64,000 nt of DNA from Anopheles merus (Eukaryota > Arthropoda > Insecta > Diptera > Culicidae): contig NC_054081.1 in NCBI RefSeq assembly GCF_017562075.2, positions 5,253,144-5,317,143 on the forward strand, read 5' to 3'. Position numbers and translations under genes: made by a program. Positions within the stretch are counted from its first letter, which is position 1, and the number at the start of each line of letters is the position of its first letter. Positions 11,856 to 23,630 of this stretch are shown in pieces. Under the pieces are notes generated by a model. The model was given only the letters and a program-made list of their open reading frames with translations, did not search any database and had not been told where the DNA came from.

Positions 11856-14800
11856 TTAGGAGCGCCGGCCAAGGAACGGTTTCCGCTCGGCCGTACCGCC
11901 CCCGCTGCCGTTGGTGTCGTTCAGCTCGTCGTAGGTGCCGCCGCCGCCGCCGGACGGGTTGCGGCGCCGCTCGAGATTGCCGCTCAGCGTCGGATCGTCG
12001 CCGGTGTGCCGCTTGCGGCGGAAGAACCCACACCGGTAGAGCAAGTAGGTGAGCGCGATCAGCACCAGCAGCCCGGCAATGGCGGCGATGAGGATGATCC
12101 ACCACGGCACGTCCATCGCGACGATCGGCGGCCCCATCTCCGGGAACGCTTCCGTGCGCACGGTCAAACTGGCCGGTTGGTGCGCCTGGTCGAGCAGCTC
12201 GTCGATGCCCTCGACGACGAACCGGGCGCTCGACCCGATCCGCACCACGTCCACCTGCGCGTAATCGCTCACGAGCGTGGCGTTCCAGAGCCGCGCGGTA
12301 ACGGTGACGAGGGCGTGCGATTTCGGCCCGAGATCGTGTATCTTGCACACGATCCGCACGCACTTGGCCGTTTGGCTGGCACAGTCCATCTGGACGGCGC
12401 CGTCGCCGGCCTGCGGGCGCAGCACCATCGCTCGGTCGCGGCGCACGCGTCCCGCTCGGGTGTAGTTGGCGCTGCGCAGCGCCGTGAACGGGCTGGGCGG
12501 TGCGCTCGGCCCGGTGCGGCTCGGCAAACCGAGCGGGTTTACGAGCGGGACGGAATCGCCCCCGACAACCACCGCACCGTCCGGTTCTGCCTTGCGCAGG
12601 ACGTCGCAGGTGCTGCGCCCGTCGCCCATGATGCCGGACATGTCGAGCACGGGCAGGGCATCGAGGTAGAGCAGCCACTTGCCCTGCGGCTTGTTGTTGG
12701 CCACCTGCAGCGGCCAGTCGATCTCCAGCCGGACCATCGGTGCCCGCCACGGCCCATCGTTGTAGATCTGCAATTGGAAAGGGTTGGTGGAGAGGTTTGG
12801 GTGAGTTTTTGGCATTGGTGCAAGAGGACGTGTGCGGTTTGCGATAAGGTAAGAGTGGCCCACAATGACTGCAGATAAGATGTGATGTAATAATCAATCC
12901 GTCAATAAAAGTCCGATGAGTGATCTTCCATTGATTGTGCAAACGCTACGCGTTATCATCGTATCAGCTTTTTGAAAAGATAAATTGCTTTAAATATTGT
13001 ACTTCGAGCGTTGTTCCACAGTAGACTAAGGTACCTAAAGACTAAGTGATGATATATAAATGCAGCGACTGTGAAAATAGGCAGACCTCAAATTTTATCA
13101 AAAAATGTGTTGAAACTTCTATCAAACTTTCTTTACCATCAATTAAAACAATGATTTTTGGTCGTGAAGTTTTAGAATGTTCGGGTAAGACGGACACCTG
13201 TAGCAAACGTTGAACAAAGGATAGGTTTACTGTATCCATACCATACCCATTGCGCTTCACTTTCTGGTGCGTCCAAACAAAAAATCTTGGTCATTTGCGA
13301 CGAGCTAAGAATGACACAAAAACATCAAAGAAACGAGCCCGGGTAATATAAACGTACGTTAATATTGGGTACAGCAAATGTTTCGTAGCGATTGATCAAT
13401 ATTCAAAAATAGTGGTGGAAGCTCGGAATCGGACCTACCCGTGTTCGGCGTCGGATTTCATGTTCGGAATCGGATTCCGTGTTCGGAATCAATTCCGGAG
13501 CCGATTCCAATTCAGGATTCGATTCCGGAGTCGATTCCGGAGTCGATTCCGAAGTCGATTCCGAAGCCGAATCCGATTCAGGATTCGATTCCGGAGCCAA
13601 TTCCGAATTCGATTCCGAAGCCGGATCCGATCCAGGATTCGATTCCGGTGCCGATTCCGATGCTGGAATCGATTCCAGTGCCGATTCCGCAGTCGATTCC
13701 TGAACCGAGTTCGGAGCTGATTCCGGAGCTGATTCCGGAGCCAATTCCGGAGCTAATTCCGGAGCCGATTCTGGAACCGACTCCGGATTCGACTTTGGGT
13801 TTGGGTCCGCGATCGGAATCGGCTCCGTACTCAGAATCGGCTCCGGAATCAGAATCGACCTAGGAATCACAATTTGCCCCGGTAACGGAATCAGGATTGA
13901 CTCCAGAAATTGAATGAGAATCTCCGAAATTGGTTGACATTTTGATTCTTTGATTCTATTAATACGGACCATCTCGGACCATAAGGATCATCATTGGACC
14001 CAAATGCCTATGCTTTTGTAGATGCCGAAACCCACTTCGCTTCGAAGCCGAATTCGATTCCGGAACCGATTCCAATTCCGGAGCCGATTCTGGAGCCAAT
14101 TCCGAAGCCTACAATCCGAAATTGATTCCAGAAAACTTCGGAGCTACTCGTAATCAATTCCGTCAAAAACTTAATTTTTCCCATCACTATTCAGAAAGGC
14201 ATTTTCTTATATTCAGGAGGAACTGCTTTGTCGTATTGATTATTAGGCTTCAGATTTTTAGTTGGTCGTCAAATGTTTACTCATATCAGGTCTATAAATA
14301 AGTTTAGACGGGTTTTCTATATGCGTCGTTATTTTGAACTGTCATCTTCAGAGTTTGTTTGCCCTTAGCAGTCATTTCATCAATTAGTAAACAAAGTATT
14401 TTCCGCGTGGTTGCGAAATGAATACATTCGTTCAAGAAAAAAAGTGTTTTTGCGGGGAATACTCCTTCATTACTTTGAGATGAAAGCTTCGTCCATCGAG
14501 ACCCATCGTATAATGAGGGAATATTATGGCGATCACGCTTTATCGGAAAGAATGTGCTAGAGGTTGTTTCAACGGTTTACAAGTGGGAGTTTTAGTATGG
14601 AAGACGAAGTACGCTCCGGACGACCAACAACGTACGAAGGTCGAGAACTGCAGACAACACTTAATGAAGACTCGTCTCAAACACAGACTCAGCTGGCAAA
14701 GTTGACGTTTGGAGTTACTCAGCCAGTCATTTGTCAGCGTTTAAAAGCATTAGGCATGATCCGGAAGGGCATTGGGTGCTAACCAACTGAAAAATTTGAT

Positions 14801-17800
14801 CGATACATGGATTGCGTCCAAACCAGATTATATTTTTTAATGAAGGAATCCACAATCTGCCCAAAAGATGGAAAAAGGTTATAAAAAGTGACAGAAATTA
14901 CTTTTCTGAATAGCTCGATACCCATTCGGGCCTAATTGGTTTGGAACTCCTTAAAAACTTATTTAAAGACCTGATAGTTGAACATTGTTCAGAAATCGCC
15001 TTAATATTATTCACTTGGTCTCGAAAATGGTGTGTAAGCGCCACTTCCAACAAACAGCTTAGGACTTTTCTTTAGGAAATTACTCAAGTCCGCAACCCCA
15101 GCAACTTTGATGGACTTATAGATGAATGGACCCTTCAGGTCATTTTTTCCACCAAGTCAAAATTTGTCTTTATGTTCTTCGAAATCCCACAGAATCTTTC
15201 ATCTACTCTTGAAAGATATCAATATCATATCAATGTTACCTGATACTTGTGCTGCACCGGCATACCGATCTCGTCCAGCGAGTGGATCGCACTCTCGCCC
15301 ATAATCTGCTCGCCGCCCCCGCCGTAAAACACCTGCTCCGGCAGCGCCTTGCCGCTGATGCTCAGCTTGACCGCGCGCTGAATGCGCAGGTTCAGCTGCG
15401 CCCGAGTCCTATTGCCCGTGTCCTGCGACGTGGTGTTGACGAACACGGCCAGCGCCACGTGCTGCGAGAGACCGTTCGGGCCCTTGCTCGACCCGTATTC
15501 CTCGAGCGAGCGGGCATCGAACCGCAGCGACAGCTGCACCTCACCGTTCCGCTTCAGCGGGTTGCCGATGCTGCAGTCGACCATCGTTGCGTTGTGCGCA
15601 CCGCACACCGACGAGCCCTGCGTAGGTAATGAGAAAGGGATTTTAAATACGTCTGCTTATTATGAGCAGTGCTGCAAAATGTCATGACCATCACGAGATA
15701 TTCACCAACGAAAACAATGAGCATGACCGTGGTAGCTTGATGCTCATTGCTGATACTCAATGAAAGTGCGTCATGACATGCCGAACGGGACATCCGAATG
15801 CTTGAGTCCAACGCAATACGCTGACTGACAAGCTTGATGCAGTCGCAATCATAATCATGACTTTTTTGTGGCTGTGAAAAGTGCTGCCAGTCACAAACAC
15901 TCATGAGTGAAACGAAGCTCAATTCAGCTCACATACACAACTGAGATGATCAGAGGTGAGACTCAAACAGTTGGTGGATCAATCACATGCTTGGTGACAT
16001 TTTGTTTGACACCCAGCTCTTGATCACTCACTTGGTAACGACATTATCTGTCGGTGATAATCACGACTTTCTTGGAATATACTTGGCATGTGGTCCTAAG
16101 AAACAAAATGGGCATTCTTTTTCGCTCTGGCTGCTTTGATGATCTGTCGGGTCAAACAGAGCGAGAAAACATGCCCATTTTGTTGCTTGGGACCACTCGC
16201 AAACACCGCATAGCTCTCATGACTATCGTGATGATCAGCGACAAAAAATGTCGCGACCAAATGACTGACCAACACAATGTGATAGTCGCACCAACTATTT
16301 GAGTCTCACCTCTGATCAGCACAGTAGACCTCGTGACGCTGACATGATTTTGTATCAGCCGGAATTTGTCATGACTATGTCAGTGACATTTTGCAGAACT
16401 GATCACAATAAAAAAAGTCATGACATAATGAGTGACTAAGCGGTGACGGCAAAAATGTCACTAAGAATGGTAACACCAATCGTTTTGAGCATCACCTCTG
16501 ATGCGTGACGCTGACATGGATTTTGTTTCCGTCAGATTTTTTTTATCACATTGACAGTGACATTTTGCAGCACTGCTGGTGATCATAGAGATGGCGAAAA
16601 TCTTACCTTCGAGCCGGCGTACGTGAGGGAAGCATCGTGCCGCACGTACAGGTGCGTTTCGTACGCCGAATCGGCCCGATTCTGTACCGTCAGGGCCAGC
16701 GTCAGCGTCCGGTCGAGCCCCAGCACCAGCTGGTACTCGCCACCGGCGGCGCCACCGCCCCGGGCCAGCCCCACCAGCGTCGCGTTCTGGATGACCAGGG
16801 CCGACTGGCACAGCCCGTCCACACCGCAGTCCTTCTGGAACGGCATGGTGTACGTGCGCTCTGCCGCCGTCCGGTTCAGGATCGGTTCCAGCCGGGGCAG
16901 CTCCCGCTCCTTTCGACCCCGGCGTCCACCAGCACCGGTCCCACCATTCGCACGCTCCTCGTCGAGCGTGTAGCTGATGCGGAACTGGATCGGGTTCTGT
17001 ATGTCGCGCGTGCCCTCCTTCAGGTACGCCGTCACATCGTGGCACACCGGCCTGCCGCTCACCGCCAGCCGGAACCGGCGCTTCAGTATGTTGGTGCGCG
17101 TCGCGGCCGCACCCGGGACGGCAGGGGTCTTTTCCGCGCCCGGCCCACCGCCGGTGCCGAAGTACACGCGCGAAAACTTGTTCAGAAACGTTTCCGCCTG
17201 GATGGTGCAGCGCAGCTGCAGGGAGGAATCCGCCGACACGTCGCCCTCGCTCAGGGACGCATCGTCCACCGCACTGCACGCCCGGAAGCTGAAGCTGCGC
17301 GGCAAAATGAGAATTGTTGGGTTAAAATACAGAGCGGGAGGAGCAGGGACGGGCACTCCCCACTTACCACGTGACGTTTGCGGTCGGATCGGACGGGCAG
17401 CCGACACGGGTCGGATCGATCGAGCCCGGCTCGCCCGCCTGCTGCTCCTCGTACGTGCGTATGTTGATGATGGGGCGGGCGAGCAGCGCCACGACCCGAT
17501 CGCTAGCGTACGAGCCGATGATCAGATCCGGATAGGAGTTGCCGTCCAGATCGTGCCCACCGTCGAGCGAGCTGCCAAATGTGCGCCACGGCGTCGCGAA
17601 CAGCTCGGACGGATCGATCGTCTGCACCGGCTCGGGCGACAGGGCCCCGTCGGGCGTGCCGAAGTGTATGTACACCCGGCCACTGCCGGCCGACTCGTAC
17701 GGTGCCCCGATCGCCACATCGTCCAGCCCGTCGTGGTTGAGGTCGCCACAGTTGGCGATGGCGGTGCCGAACCGCGACTCGAGCCGCCCGGTTAGCCGCT

Positions 17801-20800
17801 GGTCGTACTCGGGCCCGAAGCTGGTGCCCCGGTTCAGGTAGACGTACACCGCGCCCCCATCGGTACGGTTGAAGTAGTTCGGGGCGCCCACCAGCAAGTC
17901 CAGCCGGCTATGGAAGAGAAAGAGAGAGAGAGAGAGAGAACGATAAAGTAAAAATGTAAAAAGTTAAATTAATGCGACATTTTTGCGCGCAGTAACCGTT
18001 CCGTAAATGTGGGAAGTCGACCTCACTTAACCTTCGCGACAGTCGGTGCCGCATGAGTGCCGTGGTTTGCGCGAGCGCCGGGCGGGACTGGGGGACACGT
18101 GAGCACGGGGCGTATGCAAACTGATAGCAGCCGCTTGGTTCGGTTCGAATTCCACGGATTATCAATGGCTGGGGCGTCGCCGGCAGCACAACTAATAGAG
18201 CAAATATTGAACCTGGCGGAAAAGGGGGGGGGATGAAGCTTTCGCGCGCACAAAACCACACACACACACACACAAGCGGGCGTACACGTCACTGCGGGCG
18301 CGGAGAAAAGCAAACGTGCGATATGCTGTGTGTGCGAACTAAACAGACCTTATCAAGGGGAGGGGTGAAAATGATAAAAATGGCTCATATTTGTGCTAAC
18401 AGCTGCCGCCAGCAGGGAAGCAGCGTAAGCAGATTTGCAAATCTGGCGAGAAGCTTGATTCATCCGTACAATGGGGAGAAAGTTGAGTCAGAGAGTTGCA
18501 TCTCGTTGAGTGTTTCAAGATCGACAGAGGGGTTTTTTTCTGGCGTTTTGTGGTGACTTACTGGCTTTACGAATTCACGCGAAATCGGTTGCTCATGCAC
18601 TTCAAACAGTGCTGTTTACAAGAGCAGCTTCGGACCGATCGATACCAATCGATGATGCAGTGCACGCACCAGGGGGCGGAGGGCCTGATGACGTGGCGCA
18701 ATCGCAAGCAAACGAGATCGTGATTTTATGATTCTCACCACCCCGCCCCAGTAATGCGCATAATTCCCTACGGCTCGCTCCCGCGTTATCACTGATAAAA
18801 CAAGCCTCAAACTACCGCGATAATATCACAACTCCTTCGCCCAACAATGCTTACCCATCGCCGTTGATATCGGCCGACGCGAGCGTACTGCCAAAGCCGG
18901 ACCCGAACTGTTCGCCCCGCAGCGACACGACATGGTCGAACGGGTTGCGCTTCTTCCGGTTGGTAAAGATCACGACCTCCCCGTTGCCCTGGGCGGCGCG
19001 CGGCGCACCGCCCGCGTACGCCATGTACTCGCCGAAGAAGCGGCCACCGGTGACGGCCATGCCGAGGTAGCTGTAGTTCGGCACCGGTGAGTGCAGGTTG
19101 TCGTGCGGCGCAAAGTACTGGAACTTGTCGCGCGACAGGAAGCCGCCCTCGATCGCGACGTTAAACAGCGTGCCCTTCCAGGTCATCGCGCCGGGCGTCC
19201 CGATCAGCGCGGTACCGTCCGGCAGCACCGCGCCGGACGTGCCCGACTGGCAGAACGCGTACTGCTGGTGCTCGCGCTCGATCGACCGGCCCCGGCACAC
19301 CTCGACCGCGAAGCCGAAGGAAAAGTCCTCGTTCAGCACGTAGCAGACGCCCTGGCCGAGGTACAGGCCGGGCGAGCCGGGCCCGGACGGGGAGGACGCC
19401 AGCGACTGCGGGTTGTTGATTTTAATGTACCGATGCGCACACACAAAGATCTGCGACGAGACAGAGAGAGGGAGAGAGAACGAGCATTAGAAAATTGCGT
19501 TTTTTTATTGTTCTGTTGCGCTGTTGTGTGGAATGCGCCTGCTCTGCTTGCCTTGTTCTCCTGGCCGCCCGTTTCGACCGTCACGCCCAGCCACTGGTTG
19601 TTCTTGATTTCGTCCACACCGGGCGGCTCCAGGCGGGACTCCCCATCGCCCAGCAGCTCGTCGTCGTCGAAATCGTCCGCTGAAAGCCCGCCGCAAAGAG
19701 AGAAAGTGTCGTGCGATTAGTATTCGGTTTCGATTTCCCAACACCAAGCGCTCCATGCGGGCGCCGCATTTAGTGCAGGCAAAATCAAATCAATCAAACA
19801 CAAACACGAAAGAGCGGGAAAGATAACGCTAAATTAAAAGTCAATCGCAGTAAAACTATAACTAAGCAAAACGCAGTACGCAAAACAAATATACAAAAAC
19901 GATTTACAGGCAAACGGGCAACGATGCAACAAAATGCAACAGAGTAACAGTGATGCAATGAAATAAAAAAAAAAATACCACAACCTATATTACATTGAAC
20001 GGGTTTAAGAGCAAATCGAAATCGAATCGAAAAAAAAATAAATAAAAATTACATTTAAAAAAACAGATCATCTTCATGCCAATGGGGTGTTAAAAAGATG
20101 CAAATGAATGTAAATTGAAAAAACTGTTCAACTTCAACGATACAGGCATGCGCGAAGGAAAGGGAAGGGGAGGGTTCGGGAGGGTGATAAGCGTTGGGAA
20201 ATTGGATTTTGAAAATTTTAAAAATAACGCACTTAAGGGAACGAGAGAGAGAAAAAAAAACGGGAACAAACTCAAACACCAAATTGGGACCAAACCCTAC
20301 TCACTCAATCGCAAACTCGCGTACGTGGTACCGTGCTACCCGAAAAAGAAAAAAGAGAGAGAGAGAGAGAAATGCCCTTAATCAAAAACAGGCAACCCTT
20401 CTTTTCGATAAATTCGATACGCATTCGTGATGAAACGGGGCCGTCTGCACCCGCAAGCAACACACAAACAGCGCGCAATTATGATGATGGTGGGGAGATG
20501 GGGGAGGATTTGGGGACCGGAAACTTGGGGGGGGGGGAATGCTGCCCATTTGCTTTTCCTCGATCGAGTGCAAGCCACATGCCGCTAAACGAACTAATCA
20601 GGCGGCGATACAACTATTTGCACACTAATTGCTATGTTTTGTGCGCTTAAACATGGCGATGTCAATAGCAAGAGCGCTCCTTGGCTGCTGCCTAATCGGT
20701 ACGATAACATTAATGTGTTTTTTTGTTGTTGTATGTTTAGTGTGTGTGTCTTTTATGTTTAGAGAGAGAAAAACATAAAAAAATTAATCATTCCAAGCTA

Positions 20801-23387
20801 ATATAAATATACACGAACGGGATCGAACAACAAGAAACAACAAAATAAAGATGCAACACCAAACAAATGGCATAGAAGAGAATGAAATTGGATTAGAATA
20901 GAGAAGAAGAAGAAAAAAACCAATAGACAGGCTGCACTTACACTTACTGTACGCTTGGCGAAAGGGAAGATACTTCCCGGTGGGTGCTAGTGACGAATAG
21001 CGTAAGAAAAGGAAAAAAAAGGAGGAAAGAAAGGGGTTGGTTTTTGTTTCAAATCTGTTTTGCAGATCTAGTAATCAGTGCTGCAAAATGTCACTGTCAA
21101 TGTCATAAAAAAATGTCAGCGCCACGTACTCAATTATGATGATCAGAGGTGAGGTTCAAACAGTTGGTGTGGTTCAAAACATTAGCTTGGTGACATTTTT
21201 GCAAACAAAGCTTGAGCACTCACTATGTCATGACTTTTTTTTTGGCTGTGATCAATTCTGTAAAATGTCACTGACAGGGTCATGACAAATTCCGGCTGAA
21301 CCAAAATCATGTCAGCGTCACGAGCCTCTACTGTGATGATCAGAGGTGAGACTCAAACAGTTGGTGCGACCATCACATTGTGTGCAACCAACTCTTGGTC
21401 AGACATTTGCTGACTGGTGATCATCAAAATAGTCGGAGATATGTGGTGCGTGCGGGTGGTCCCTAGCAACAAAATAACCATGTTTTCCGGCTCTGTTTGA
21501 CCCGACAGATCATCAACGCAGACAGAGAAAGCACGCTCATTTAGTTGCTTCAAATTACTCGCCTAGTATGTCCCAAGAATGTCGTGATTATCATTGGTAG
21601 AAAATGTCATGATCAAGTGAGTGACCAAGAATTGGATGCTACAAAAAATCTCATCAAGCATGTTATTGATCCACCAGCTGTATGAGTCTCACCCCCTGAT
21701 CATCTCAGTTGTGTACGTGAGCTGACTTGAACTGTTAACAGCCAGAAAAAGTCAGAATCATGATTGCGACGGCATCAAGCATCAGATTGTCAGTTAGAGT
21801 ATCGCGTTGGACTCAAGTATTTGCATGTCATGACACACTTTCATTTAGTGATCAGCAATGAACATCACGTGATGCTCATGACATTTTGCAGCACTACTAT
21901 TAAAAGCGGTATCGTTTACTAAAAATAGGGGAACTACATGGGAGCGATTAACACACGAACTCCTAGCCCAATCACTACAGACACCCTCGAAAAAATGTTT
22001 AAGGTGACAATTCGGCGTGAGCCAAGCTTACTTGGAGGACAATAGCCGAACATAAACAATATAAAACATGGATGAACATGAGCTGTATATGTCTCTACAT
22101 ATCAATGAAAATTTCAGTTTGAAACAAATCATTCGTCACGTGTTCAAATCGCTACCAATTGCTGAACAATGGTTTTGCTATGATTGCGATAAAATGTCGT
22201 GTTGCGATCACAGCAGTCAACTGTACTGAATGAGATTCAGTAAACATCGTGCTTGCCACTGGAAAGGAGTACTAAATTATCAGCTAAAACCAAAAAGAAG
22301 TTTCGTGTGTACAAGGTAATGGCAAACCCCAGCATAAACAATCGACCTAGAAGCATTGGTTCAACGGTTCCGTGCGTTTTGAAATGTTTATATGAGTGTG
22401 GCGAGAGCGCGCAGCTCACAACTAGAACCGAACGAGAACGGTTTAGCGAAACAGAAGTCCCGCAACACCCTCGTTAAGCCCATTGCCTTTTACGGAACCA
22501 CCCATTCCACCGCCACCACCATCCGGAATGGCACCGGAATGTAATTAAATCAAAACACCCGTGGCCGGGTGGTTTCTCTTTTTTTTTGTTTTTTTGCTGT
22601 GACGGAAACGCGCCTGAAGGTGCGAAAGGTCTCTTTTGTTACGCGATGGATGGGATGGTGGGGGCTGAAAGGGAGGGGGAGGGTATAAACATAAAACCGT
22701 CTCAGCACCAGCAGCAAGCTGGTGTGCTGTTGGTTTGGTCGCTATGGTTTTGTTTTATGAAACTTCATCATAAAACGCGGGGCAGCCGTGAAAGGAGGGC
22801 GGGCGGGTGAGAAGGATCGTTTTTCGCGTGCAGCACAAAATCTCCGCGCAGCGACGAAGCCGCAGACAGCCAACAAACAGCAAGTGCGAGAAGAAAAGGG
22901 CGAAACCATTCTTCCTGCGGCCGCTGGAATTTTTCGAGTGTCCGCGTCCGGACGGGCACGTCTGGCCGTTTGCTTGCGGCCGGGATTTTACAAAAATAAC
23001 TATAGTCGCACGGTAAACGCGACAATAAAATAGCTCGATGCGGTCGATTTGTGTGTGTGTGTGTTTGCGGTAAAACTCCTATCCTGCTGCTGCTGCTGCT
23101 GCTGCTGCAAAACATCTGGAAATGATCCGGCGACCAACTGGAAAAATTAAAACGGGATTACGACGACGACGCTGCAACGGCTCTGTGTGTGTGTTTCTGG
23201 CTGGCTACTACTTCATCTTCTATCTATATATAATTGGTGCCCGTTGTTTTGCTTCCTCCTCGGATGCTGGCTGCGATTACACGGGATGAGATCATCCCGG
23301 CGTCCCGGGCGTCAAGTGGATATTATGCCGCCTGCCCATCGTCGTCTTTTCGCTGGGCGCGCGATGTTTCAGCCTTTTTGTTCGCCG

Positions 23388-23418
<31 letters not shown>

Positions 23419-23590
23419 CCTCCCCGCCCGGGTGCCCTTTTCCCTCTGCACTCCATAAACACCGAAATGGCTCATTACCATTGTTATCCAACTGTTTAGG
23501 CGAGCAGCGAAGGGGATTGATTTTTTCTTTTTTTATGGTTTGGGTAAATTTGTTCTGCCAGTCACCGGCCAGCATCCACGTTATCGATAG

Positions 23591-23630
<40 letters not shown>

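Noticed and set aside
11721..12878. 385-codon plus-strand frame
   Set aside because: Antisense shadow of the last integrin exon, whose minus-strand reading has the transmembrane helix and GFFRRKR.
13403..13972. Pro/Glu/Ser repeat proteins on both strands
   Set aside because: Produced by the 12-bp GATTCCGGAGCC array, which is open in several frames on both strands.
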